From assembly GCA_903821685.1 (NCBI GenBank), contig CAIJLW010000060.1, positions 1 to 64,000 on the forward strand: a stretch of DNA of 64,000 bases, written 5' to 3'. The notes below the pieces were generated by a model. The model did not search any database, was not told the origin of the DNA, and saw nothing but the letters and a program-made list of their open reading frames with translations. This DNA is from an uncultured Sphingomonadales bacterium. Lineage in GTDB: Bacteria > Pseudomonadota > Alphaproteobacteria > Sphingomonadales > Sphingomonadaceae. Positions 56,296 to 64,000 of this stretch are shown piece after piece (the first letter of the stretch is position 1; the number at the start of each line of letters is the position of its first letter). The translations under genes and the position numbers were made by a program.

Positions 56296-58566
56296 ATGCG
56301 CCGTTTGTCATTACTTGCTATTTTATTTTCCTCAACCACAGCCTTACCGGCTTTTGCCCAAGGTGTGCCGACAAATGAGGCTTTGAGAGAAGACGAAATT
56401 ATCGTTACGGCCCAAAAGCGCGAAGAACGTCAGATTGATGTCCCGTTAACGATTACCGCGGTTACGGGAACACGCTTGCGCGAAATTGGCGTTAATGACC
56501 TAGACGAGCTTTCAAACTATGTCCCTGGGCTCAACATTCAGGAGCAGAGCGCGAACAACCCTGGCATCGTAATTCGTGGTATTACATCTGACTCCGGCTC
56601 TGCCCAGCAAGGCGCGCGCGTTACGCTGTATTATAACGGCGTTGATATCTCTCGTTCGCGCGGTTCATATCAGGATATATTCGACATGGAGCGTATCGAG
56701 GTGGTCAAGGGACCACAAGCGACCCTCTTTGGCACCGCCTCTGCCGTCGGCGCGATCAGCTTGATCTCCGCGCGGCCAGAAGATGGCTTCAGCGGCGAAT
56801 TGGGCGGCACATATGGTAACTTCAATCAACATTCAGCCACTGGGTTTATTAACGCAGGCTCGGAAAAGGTCGCTGGACGCGTTGCCTTTGCCTACAAAAA
56901 GCGTGACGGTTATGTAAACAATCTGGCTGCCGGCCAAGACGACTTATACGCCCAAGACCAGTTTGGTACGCGCGGTTCGCTGCGGTTTAAACCCAGTGAC
57001 GCGTTTACCGCCGACTTGATCCTTACCTATGACCGTCAGCGGAATTCAGGCACACCCTTTATCTCCCTTACGTATCCAACCGCGTCGGGCGCGCCCAACG
57101 CCTTTGGCGATGCAGCTCTAGGCGGTACACCCAACGCACTCCGGGATCTCGGGCTGAGCAAACTTGGTCTCAAGCGCGATGTCTATGATGCCAATTTGAC
57201 GGTCAACTGGGATATCGCAGATGATTGGGTACTCACTATGGTCAACGGCTACCGCAAGTTTGACTCGCTCGAAGTATTTGATGCGGATGGGACAGCTGCC
57301 GAATATCTTGAGTTCGCTGAGCTTGCCCAAGGTGACCAGTTTAATCAGGAAACTCGTTTCTCCTACAACAGCGACAAATTCCGCGGGTCGTTCGGATTTA
57401 ACTACTTCCACGAAAACGGGGTGCAAAACGTACCCTTCTCAACGAATGAAAACACGTTTTTTGCTTGCCTCACCGCAACCGCCGCAACGCGGGCGCAGTG
57501 CGTAGCTCCAGATGGTAGCGTTCCTGCCGCCGCCAAACCGCGCATCGACTATCGGTCATTCTTCGAAAATCAAGGCCGTAACACCAGCTATTCCATGTTT
57601 GCCGACGGCACGTGGATCCCGACGCCAAGTCTCGAGATTACAGCAGGTGTTCGCGTGCAGATAGAAAAACGGCTCTCAGGATTCCAGGCTGGCGTGCCGC
57701 GTTCGGGATTGACCGGGGGCGCGTCAGTTGTACCCGGACAAGTCGATACGGCAGGGCAGACATTCAAGTCTGAGGATAGTTATGCCGACGTGCTTCCACG
57801 CTTTAACCTGCTGTATAAGTTCTCGGACAATTTCAATGCCTACGCCACCGTATCAAAAGGACGCCGCTCGGCAATCGTCAATGTCTCTGCGCGCTCTACA
57901 TCCGGTGGCCCCGTTGCCAATATATCGCCAGTTCTTGAGGAAGTTCTCTGGAACTATGAACTCGGGGTAAAGGGCACTATGGGTATCCTTTCAGGATCAA
58001 TCGGTGTTTACTATCTGACATATGATAACTTTCAGGTGAGCATCATCATCCCACCAAGCATTGTCGGCGTAACGCAAAGCGCAGGCACGGCGACAAACAA
58101 AGGCGTTGAGGCAGAAGTTAATGTCCGCCCAACATCATGGCTGACAATGTTCGCCAACGGCGCTTACATTGATGGTGGCATCGACAATCGAGCAGATATT
58201 GCGGCAAACTTCCGTGGCGCCAAATTCCGGTTGCAGCCTGACTATCAGGCATCGGCAGGTTTGATCATTGATGCTCCGCTCGGTAACGTTAATGTGTTCG
58301 CAACGCCTAGCATCACGTATCGCAGCAAGCTGTATTTCGAAACGCCTAACCTTGAAGCGCGGAGCCAAGGACCGGTTACGCTCGTCAATATCGTCGGTGG
58401 CGTTCGGTTCGCCGATAATCGCTACGAAATCTCTGCCTTTGCGCGCAACATTTTCAACAGTCGCTACTTGCTCGACGCCGGAAACACCGGGGGAGCCTTT
58501 GGCATCCCTAGCTTTATCCCCGGTGAACCACGGTTCTATGGATTGAAAATGAGCGCAAAATTCTGA
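56296..58566 (+). CDS. TonB-dependent receptor (sphingomonad type)
   Basis: The 756-residue outer-membrane receptor has a signal peptide (cleavage after ALPAFAQ), a TonB box-like DEIIVTAQKREE and a plug with VPLTITAVTGTRL, NNPGIVIRGIT and ERIEVVKGPQATLFGTASAVGAI. A beta-barrel follows and ends in a terminal phenylalanine (KMSAKF). AGGAG precedes the ATG. It belongs to the large group of sphingomonad receptors whose substrates (glycans, aromatics, siderophores) cannot be read from sequence. It is transcribed towards the minus-strand bet operon and ends before the terminator between them. Confidence 0.92.
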   Translation: MRRLSLLAILFSSTTALPAFAQGVPTNEALREDEIIVTAQKREERQIDVPLTITAVTGTRLREIGVNDLDELSNYVPGLNIQEQSANNPGIVIRGITSDSGSAQQGARVTLYYNGVDISRSRGSYQDIFDMERIEVVKGPQATLFGTASAVGAISLISARPEDGFSGELGGTYGNFNQHSATGFINAGSEKVAGRVAFAYKKRDGYVNNLAAGQDDLYAQDQFGTRGSLRFKPSDAFTADLILTYDRQRNSGTPFISLTYPTASGAPNAFGDAALGGTPNALRDLGLSKLGLKRDVYDANLTVNWDIADDWVLTMVNGYRKFDSLEVFDADGTAAEYLEFAELAQGDQFNQETRFSYNSDKFRGSFGFNYFHENGVQNVPFSTNENTFFACLTATAATRAQCVAPDGSVPAAAKPRIDYRSFFENQGRNTSYSMFADGTWIPTPSLEITAGVRVQIEKRLSGFQAGVPRSGLTGGASVVPGQVDTAGQTFKSEDSYADVLPRFNLLYKFSDNFNAYATVSKGRRSAIVNVSARSTSGGPVANISPVLEEVLWNYELGVKGTMGILSGSIGVYYLTYDNFQVSIIIPPSIVGVTQSAGTATNKGVEAEVNVRPTSWLTMFANGAYIDGGIDNRADIAANFRGAKFRLQPDYQASAGLIIDAPLGNVNVFATPSITYRSKLYFETPNLEARSQGPVTLVNIVGGVRFADNRYEISAFARNIFNSRYLLDAGNTGGAFGIPSFIPGEPRFYGLKMSAKF

Positions 58567-58610
58567 AGCGTGATAAAATAGGAACGATCACGCTTGTGCT
58601 GTAGATTTCG

Positions 58611-58647
58611 AAAAACGCTTGGCCAGTGGAGACGCTGGCCAAGCGTT
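58611..58647 (-). terminator. Rho-independent terminator of the bet operon
   Basis: AACGCTTGGCCAG (58614-58626) and CTGGCCAAGCGTT (58635-58647) form a perfect 13-bp stem with an 8-nt loop. On the minus strand the stem runs straight into TTTTT (58615-58611). It ends minus-strand transcripts after the FAD oxidoreductase gene. The same hairpin lies about 48 bp beyond the plus-strand receptor stop, but with no T-run on that side. Confidence 0.85.
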
Positions 58648-58706
58648 ACATTCGCCGGAACACAGGAGGGGTGGACCAAGGATTGGCTAATCACTCTCAA
58701 AGTGCT

Positions 58707-60071
58707 CTAACCAATCCTCGCGCCTTGGCGGATCAGTTCCTTTTGCACGGCGCTTATATCAACGTCGCAAAAATCCCGGTCCGACTTGACCGCCAACGCT
58801 GCTGCAACGCCCGCGCCTTGCCCTGCAACCGCGCAGCACATCATGTTTCGTACGGCCGCATGGCTGACCTTGTCGCCACCAATCACGCGGCCGGCGGTAA
58901 TCAAATGCTTCACATTCTTGGGCAACATCGACCGGTAAGGCAGATGGAAATAGCGGCCTGTAGTCGGCAAGATAAGATAGCCATAGCCATCGATGAATTC
59001 CGGAAAGATGCCGATGCTATCGTCAAACCGGCCTTGTTCCATCACGTCGTCTGCCGTCATATTGTACACCGCATCAATCTTGCGCGTATCGCGAATGCCG
59101 AGCGTCATACCGAAGTTACGCAGCTTCGCATCCTCGCAGCCGGGCATGAACGCCTGCAACGCCGCAATGGCATGCATCGCCTGCTTACGCCCTGCCATCT
59201 CGCCATGCGTTAGCGCATCGGGGTTGGTACCGTCGAGATAGAGGTGGCACATGTTGAGATAGGTCAGGTCCCCCTGATCCGAGACTGTACCCCAAGTGCC
59301 TGCCATTGTTTTCACGCTGTCGGGTATCAGCCCTGCTTCCAATGCTTTTTGAAACGGCTTACGCAAAAAGGGCGAAAACATCGCATCCTCTTTGCCGCTG
59401 GTGATCACTTCCCACTCACCACCCACAGCCCAGTCACCATAGGTCTGCGGGTCGGCCTTTACGGCGTCAATAAACCGCGTCTTATTGACGCCGCACATCG
59501 AAAACATGACCGAGACGGACATCATCTCGTCGACTGGATGCATATGCGTCGGGGCCCCAGCGCGGTGGGCGATGTCGGCATCTCCTGTCGCGTCAATGAC
59601 CCGCTTGGCGAGGATAGCTTCACGTCCCGCCTTGCTCTCCACAATCACGCCGTGGATCGTATTGCCCTCCATGATAGGCGCAACACATAATCGGTGGAGC
59701 ATCGGTATAACGCCTGCTTCTTCCACCAGCGTGTCTGCTACAAATTTGAAGGCTTCGGCATCCAGACTGTGGCTTATGGATTGGGGCTCGGGCATGGCTG
59801 CGCCCATCAATTTTGCGCGGTCTTCGAACTCACGTCCGATGCCCTCGCTGTCGATGGTTGCCGGATGCCGATACCAAGCAAAACCCTCGACCCCAACTTG
59901 GGTGATATTGCCGCCGAAGCAGCCATAGCGTTCCAGCAGCGTCGTTTCGACGCCCGCCCGCGCCGATGCCAACGCGGCGGCAAGGCCGCCAGGGCCGGAG
60001 CCAATGACAAGGACATCCGTCTGGCGGATTATATCAATTTTGCGGGCAGGTTCGAGGATAGTATTCATCAT
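58707..60071 (-). CDS. FAD-dependent oxidoreductase, unknown substrate
   Basis: This 454-residue flavoprotein has an N-terminal dinucleotide motif VLVIGSGPGGLAAALASARAGVETTLLERYG and GCFGGNITQVGVEGF, then an ATGDADIAHRAGA motif and a C-terminal GYLILPTTGRYFHLPYRSML segment. The pattern matches the FAD_oxidored family (PF12831-type). The ATG overlaps the betA stop, so it is the third gene of the choline operon and ends before the terminator. It is not a known bet gene, and the reaction is unknown; a role in a related C-N oxidation is only a guess from position. Confidence 0.8.
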   Translation of the reverse strand: MMNTILEPARKIDIIRQTDVLVIGSGPGGLAAALASARAGVETTLLERYGCFGGNITQVGVEGFAWYRHPATIDSEGIGREFEDRAKLMGAAMPEPQSISHSLDAEAFKFVADTLVEEAGVIPMLHRLCVAPIMEGNTIHGVIVESKAGREAILAKRVIDATGDADIAHRAGAPTHMHPVDEMMSVSVMFSMCGVNKTRFIDAVKADPQTYGDWAVGGEWEVITSGKEDAMFSPFLRKPFQKALEAGLIPDSVKTMAGTWGTVSDQGDLTYLNMCHLYLDGTNPDALTHGEMAGRKQAMHAIAALQAFMPGCEDAKLRNFGMTLGIRDTRKIDAVYNMTADDVMEQGRFDDSIGIFPEFIDGYGYLILPTTGRYFHLPYRSMLPKNVKHLITAGRVIGGDKVSHAAVRNMMCCAVAGQGAGVAAALAVKSDRDFCDVDISAVQKELIRQGARIG

Positions 60072-61735
60072 CTCTGGGCAACTTCCCAATCTGGCGCGAC
60101 ATAAAAAGGTGCGTTGGACGGCGCAAGCATTGGCTTTCCAAGGATATGATCTGCGCCCTTTTCACCAATCATGATCGTGGGCGCATTAAGATTGCCTGTG
60201 GTGATGGTCGGCATAACGCTGCTATCGACAACGCGCAGTCCTTGGACACCGATGACGCGCAATTCAGGGTCCACGACCGCCATTGGATCACGCGGGCTGC
60301 CCATCTTGCATGTGCAACTGGGATGCAATGCGCTTTCGACATGTTCGGCGATAAAGGCGTCAATCTGCGCATCGGTAACTATGTCAGCACCGGGTTGAAT
60401 TTCACGTCCACGGAATGGCGTAAAGGCCGGTTGTTGAAAAATCTCACGGGTCAGTCGCACACAGGCCCGCATCTCCGCCCAGTCGTCGGGATGGCTCATA
60501 TAATTGAACAGGATTTTGGGCTTGTCGTGCGGGTCTGCGCTTTTGAGCGTCACTGTGCCACGGCTTTTGGAGCGCATGGGGCCGACATGGGCCTGAAAGC
60601 CATGTTCGGTTGCCAGCGACGATCCGTCATAATTGATTGCCATTGGAAAGAAATGATATTGGACATCAGGATATTTTATACCCGCACGGCTGCGGATAAA
60701 GCCGCAGCTTTCAAACTGGTTTGACGCCCCCAATCCCGACCGCCCGAGCAGCCATTGCGCGCCAACCGTGGCTTTGCCGAGAAGATTTGCCTTGCCATAC
60801 AGAGTGATGGGTTGGGTGCAGGCCATTTGAAAATAGAATTCCAGATGATCCTGTAAGTTTGCGCCGACACCGAGGCGGTCAGCGCGTACTTCTATGCCAT
60901 TCGCTTTTAACTCGTCTGCGGGGCCAATGCCGGAAAGCTTGAGCAGCTGCACGGAATTGATAGGGCCGCCCGCCAAGATGACTTCGCGCGCAGCGCGCAG
61001 TTGATGTATCTGGCCCGCTTGTTCATATTCCACCCCAATGGCGCGCGTGCCTTCAAATAGGATGCGCGTAACCAATGCCTTTTCAATCACTTTGAGATTG
61101 GGCCGTTTCCGGGCTTCGTAAAGATAGGCCTTGGCCGCCGAACAGCGCGTGCCGTCACGCACCGTCATATCCATTCGGCCAAAGCCTTCTTGGGCGTAAC
61201 CATTATAGTCTTCCGTCAGGGCATAGCCTGCCTGTTGCGCGGCATCTAGCCACGCCTGATGCAGCGGGTTGTCGAGCGGGCCATAGCTGGTCGACAGCGG
61301 ACCATCGCCGCCCCGATACTCGTTGCCACCTTCGGCGCGGCCTTCGGCGCGTTTGAAATAGGGTAGCACGTCGGCATAGCCCCAACCGGTGGCGCCCTCA
61401 TCCTCTTTCCAGCGTTCAAAATCGAGCGCGTTGCCGCGCACATAGACAAGTCCGTTAATCGAAGAGGATCCGCCTAGGCCCTTGCCGCGCGGGCAATTCA
61501 GGCGTCGGTTATTCAAATGCGGCTCCGGCTCGCTTTCATAGCCCCAGTTCCAACGCTTGGTATTCATGGGATAGGCAAGCGCTGCTGGCATCTGAATGAA
61601 GATCGAACGGTCACTGCCACCATATTCAAGCAACACCACCTGATGCGTGCCATCGGCGCTCAGCCGGTCCGCCAGCACACAACCGGCAGACCCTGCACCG
61701 ACGATGATATAGTCGGCAGCCTCAATAGGGGGCAT
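60068..61735 (-). CDS. betA: Choline dehydrogenase
   Basis: BetA is a GMC-family FAD enzyme oxidising choline to betaine aldehyde at the membrane. The 555-residue product has YIIVGAGSAGCVLADRLS, PRGKGLGGSSSINGLVYVRGNALD, GPINSVQLLKLSGIG and the catalytic region HVESALHPSCTCKMG. The order and spacing match E. coli BetA throughout. The start at 61735 has GGAG 7 bp upstream and overlaps the 3' end of the BetI-BetB fusion by 14 bp; an upstream ATG at 61756 lies inside that gene. Both enzymes of choline-to-betaine conversion are thus translated from one operon. Confidence 0.93.
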   Translation of the reverse strand: MPPIEAADYIIVGAGSAGCVLADRLSADGTHQVVLLEYGGSDRSIFIQMPAALAYPMNTKRWNWGYESEPEPHLNNRRLNCPRGKGLGGSSSINGLVYVRGNALDFERWKEDEGATGWGYADVLPYFKRAEGRAEGGNEYRGGDGPLSTSYGPLDNPLHQAWLDAAQQAGYALTEDYNGYAQEGFGRMDMTVRDGTRCSAAKAYLYEARKRPNLKVIEKALVTRILFEGTRAIGVEYEQAGQIHQLRAAREVILAGGPINSVQLLKLSGIGPADELKANGIEVRADRLGVGANLQDHLEFYFQMACTQPITLYGKANLLGKATVGAQWLLGRSGLGASNQFESCGFIRSRAGIKYPDVQYHFFPMAINYDGSSLATEHGFQAHVGPMRSKSRGTVTLKSADPHDKPKILFNYMSHPDDWAEMRACVRLTREIFQQPAFTPFRGREIQPGADIVTDAQIDAFIAEHVESALHPSCTCKMGSPRDPMAVVDPELRVIGVQGLRVVDSSVMPTITTGNLNAPTIMIGEKGADHILGKPMLAPSNAPFYVAPDWEVAQR

Positions 61736-63719
61736 CGATTGGCTCCATGGCAACATAGACGCTCTTTAGCTGGGTATAATGTTCAATCGCCGCCTTGCCG
61801 TTTTCGCGGCCAAGACCGGACTGCTTGTTGCCGCCAAATGGCATTTCAATAGGCGTGATATTGTAGGTGTTGATCCAGCAGGTGCCTGCCTCCAACGCCG
61901 CGATGACACGGTGCGCGCGTGGCAAGTTATTCGTAAAAATACCTGCAGCCAGACCAAAATCTGTATTGTTGGCCCGCGCAATAACCTCTGCTTCATCTTC
62001 AAAATCGAGTACTGCCATTACGGGGCCGAAAATCTCTTCGCGGACAATGGCCATCTCGTCAGTACAGCCGGTGAAGATGGTCGGTTCCACAAAGGACCCC
62101 TGCGCAAGATTTCCATTAATTACGCGCTTTCCGCCGGTCATTAGGGTAGCGCCCTGCTGCTGACCAAGCGCGATATATCTCAGTACTTTTTCCATATGCG
62201 CCCGAGAAATCAGTGCGCCCATTTGAGTGGCAGGGTCCAAGGGATCGCCAATCACCATCGCCTCAGTGCGCGCCTTCAGTTTTGCAAGAAACGCATCACG
62301 GACATCTTTATGAACAAAAACCCGCGTGCCGTTGGTGCAAACCTCGCCCGCGGAGTAGAAATTCGCGAGCAGAGCGCCGGAAACGGCCTCGTCCAGATCT
62401 GCGTCCCCGAAGACGATCAGCGCGGATTTTCCGCCAAGTTCAAAGGTTACATATTTTAGCGTGCCCGCCGCATCGACCATAACCTTTTTGCCAGTACCGA
62501 CTTCGCCTGTCAGCGACACTTTGGCAATGCCGGGATGCAGGCTCAGCAAGCGGCCGGTGTCTGCCTTGCCTTGCACCACTTGGAATAGTCCATCCGGCAG
62601 GCCAGCATCGCGATAGGCCTTTTCCAGCTCAATCGCGGTCAGCGGCGTTAGCTCTGCGGGCTTAAAGATCATCGCGTTGCCGCAAGCCAGCGCTGGTGCT
62701 GATTTCCAGCACGCGATTTGGATGGGGTAATTCCAAGCGCCAATGCCAGCAACTACACCCAAGGGTTCGCGCCGGGAATAGCCGAATGCACCCGTGCCAA
62801 GATCATGATGTTCACCTGCTATCGTCCGTGCGAGGCCAGCATAATATTCGATGCAATCCGCGCCGGATAGAACATCCACAGCAATTGTTTCTTGAATGGG
62901 TTTGCCTGTATCTTGCGTTTCAAGTCGAGCGAGCGTTTCGTTGCGCTCAACAAGCAGCGCAGCAGCGCGGTGGAGGATGCGCCCACGTTCTACACCTGGC
63001 GTTTTTGCCCACAGTTTTTGTGCATCGGCGGCGCGACCCACAGCATTGTCGACTTCTGCCTGTCCGTCTATCCGGATCGTCGCAAGCAGTTGCCCTGTCG
63101 CCGGGTTGATCGTGTCAAAATGCGATGCAACCGGCGAAGGTCTGGGGGAACCCAAATTCCGCTCGATGAAATCAAAAATAAGGTCCCGCGCTAAGCCGTT
63201 TTGTAATGCCCCGCCGCCATTCATCGCTGCGCGCAGCCAAACGCCATCGATCATCGCGGCTATGGTGTCCGCCATCGGCAATACATCACGCGCGTCGACC
63301 AACTGGCGCAAATCAAATTTAAGGTTGGACAACATGCGCTTTTGATGTGCGCGCTGCACGCGGGCAAGTTGCGGCACATGCAGGGCCTGTCCCCAAAAGG
63401 ACAACCAAATTCGGGCACTATCCTCGGCATATTCATTATGCCCCAGATGTGAATCCACCAGTGCCTCTATGCGCGCACGCGACCCCGCAGCAAGCCCGAG
63501 GCGCACCGTTGCCTGATTGTTCAGCTGACGCACCACGGATCGGAAGGCAGCTTCGAGAAGGGCTTCTTTACTGCCAAAATAATGCACAATCAGCGCGGCC
63601 GAGACACCTGCTTGGCGCGAGACTTTATTGAACGTGAATTCAACTATTCCATATTCAGCTATAACACCGATTGCCGAAGCAATAATATGTTGGTGACGCG
63701 CGTTAGAATGTCGAGGCAT
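61722..63719 (-). CDS. BetI-BetB fusion: TetR repressor joined to betaine aldehyde dehydrogenase
   Basis: One 665-residue frame holds two proteins that are separate in E. coli. Residues 1 to about 193 match BetI: a TetR helix-turn-helix (FTFNKVSRQAGVSAALIVHY, residues 28-47) and the BetI ligand domain (ARIWLSFWGQALHVPQL, AAMIDGVWLRAAMNG). A short linker (SPRPSPVASH) leads into BetB, from TINPATGQLLA at 203 to the end. BetB has Asn330 (GAWNYPIQ), Glu427 (FELGGKS) and nucleophile Cys461 (EVCTNGTR). BetI normally represses bet genes until choline binds; BetB oxidises betaine aldehyde to glycine betaine. No in-frame ATG lies near the junction. The Shine-Dalgarno is weak and a palindrome lies 20 bp upstream. 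Confidence 0.93.
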   Translation of the reverse strand: MPRHSNARHQHIIASAIGVIAEYGIVEFTFNKVSRQAGVSAALIVHYFGSKEALLEAAFRSVVRQLNNQATVRLGLAAGSRARIEALVDSHLGHNEYAEDSARIWLSFWGQALHVPQLARVQRAHQKRMLSNLKFDLRQLVDARDVLPMADTIAAMIDGVWLRAAMNGGGALQNGLARDLIFDFIERNLGSPRPSPVASHFDTINPATGQLLATIRIDGQAEVDNAVGRAADAQKLWAKTPGVERGRILHRAAALLVERNETLARLETQDTGKPIQETIAVDVLSGADCIEYYAGLARTIAGEHHDLGTGAFGYSRREPLGVVAGIGAWNYPIQIACWKSAPALACGNAMIFKPAELTPLTAIELEKAYRDAGLPDGLFQVVQGKADTGRLLSLHPGIAKVSLTGEVGTGKKVMVDAAGTLKYVTFELGGKSALIVFGDADLDEAVSGALLANFYSAGEVCTNGTRVFVHKDVRDAFLAKLKARTEAMVIGDPLDPATQMGALISRAHMEKVLRYIALGQQQGATLMTGGKRVINGNLAQGSFVEPTIFTGCTDEMAIVREEIFGPVMAVLDFEDEAEVIARANNTDFGLAAGIFTNNLPRAHRVIAALEAGTCWINTYNITPIEMPFGGNKQSGLGRENGKAAIEHYTQLKSVYVAMEPIDAPY

Positions 63720-63738
63720 AACATGCGTGTATCAAATA

Positions 63739-63754
63739 TTGAACGTCTATTCAA
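63739..63754. promoter_or_regulatory. Candidate BetI operator
   Basis: TTGAA-N6-TTCAA (ATTGAACGTCTATTCAAC) is an inverted repeat 20 bp upstream of the fusion start. It closely resembles E. coli BetI sites, which as I remember contain ATTGAACGT. The location overlaps the likely promoter, so it suits autorepression by the fused BetI domain. Confidence 0.55.
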
Positions 63755-63885
63755 CGGCGATAGCAGATCCATGCTCACCGTATTAGAAAAGGCTTTGGAC
63801 CGGAGCCATTCTCAGCACATTATACGTGGCGTGAGAGGAAGGCTCCGGTAATGGCTAACAACATGACCCCAACATCACTGCGCGC

Positions 63886-64000
63886 TTAGTTCGCCCAATA
63901 GACATATTCCTGATCCTTCTTCCATTGGGCATTAAGCGGAACGTCGATCCGGATCGCGCCTTCGAGTAGGCCGGGCCATAGTGGCTTGGGTAGGCCGGCA
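63886..64000 (-). CDS. 3' end of an unidentified gene (runs off the window)
   Basis: On the minus strand the frame entering at 64000 ends at TAA (63888-63886) and encodes 38 residues finishing PLNAQWKKDQEYVYWAN. The segment has LWPGLLEGAIRIDVP before it. I do not recognise the family from so short a piece. Codon use looks normal. It lies upstream of the bet fusion on the same strand with about 165 bp between, a gap that holds the BetI-like operator, so the bet operon probably has its own promoter. Confidence 0.6.
   Translation of the reverse strand, partial: AGLPKPLWPGLLEGAIRIDVPLNAQWKKDQEYVYWAN

Noticed and set aside
63582-63851. Plus-strand 89-codon frame opposite the start of the bet fusion
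   Set aside because: It covers the operator region and the antisense of BetI, and shows no protein family features.
1-64000. CRISPR arrays, insertion sequences, integrases, rRNA genes
   Set aside because: No direct-repeat arrays, transposases or recombinases were found among the reading frames, and no rRNA-like sequence was seen.

Overview
The window is chromosomal DNA of an alphaproteobacterium, most likely a member of the Sphingomonadales. The case rests on the gene order of the division/cell-wall (dcw) cluster, two sphingomonad-type TonB-dependent receptors, GANTC (CcrM-type) sites in the dcw promoter, and genes that follow each other with ATGA/TAATG overlaps. The genus cannot be fixed by reading alone. 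I see no insertion sequence, phage, CRISPR array or rRNA.

Layout. (1) 1-3300: the 5' part of a ZnuD-like TonB receptor (minus strand) diverges from a cysteine synthase across a Zur-box-like palindrome. A small membrane protein and a GldG-like protein follow. (2) 3300-22000: a complete dcw cluster, mraZ-rsmH-ftsL-ftsI-murE-murF-mraY-murD-ftsW-murG-murC-murB-ddl-ftsQ-ftsA-ftsZ, with almost every junction overlapping. A probable MraZ-operator array lies upstream. (3) 22100-31000: a TPR/SPOR envelope protein, a dGTPase-like HD protein, an atypical SDR, then a tandem glycine riboswitch controlling gcvT-gcvH-gcvPA-gcvPB and a DUF938 methyltransferase. (4) 31100-45100: an acyl-CoA synthetase (plus), UDP-glucose dehydrogenase and UDP-GlcNAc 2-epimerase, an RND pump with its adaptor, ahpC-ahpF with a terminator between them, an ABC1/UbiB-type kinase (all minus), and an S41 lipoprotein protease (plus). 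(5) 45280-54510: a CoA-thioester catabolic operon. Three of its enzymes, methylsuccinyl-CoA dehydrogenase (Mcd), 2-methylfumaryl-CoA isomerase (Mct) and 3-methylfumaryl-CoA hydratase (Meh-like), would together turn methylsuccinyl-CoA into citramalyl-CoA. Three more acyl-CoA dehydrogenases, a thiolase and a crotonase accompany them. A palindromic candidate operator sits just before the first gene. (6) 54511-58600: a decayed tRNA-Arg-like 3' fragment (possible attachment-site scar), a POT-family peptide transporter and a TonB receptor. (7) 58600-64000: a minus-strand choline-to-betaine operon. Its first gene fuses the BetI repressor to betaine aldehyde dehydrogenase BetB in one reading frame, followed by betA and an FAD oxidoreductase, and ends at a strong terminator. 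The 3' end of an unidentified gene closes the window.

The most noteworthy items are the BetI-BetB fusion (a regulator joined to its own pathway enzyme, reminiscent of PutA) with a matching palindrome upstream, and the Mcd-Mct-Meh combination, which suggests a route from methylsuccinyl-CoA or mesaconyl-CoA to pyruvate and acetyl-CoA. Family assignments come from reading protein sequences and remembered family signatures; no database search was run.
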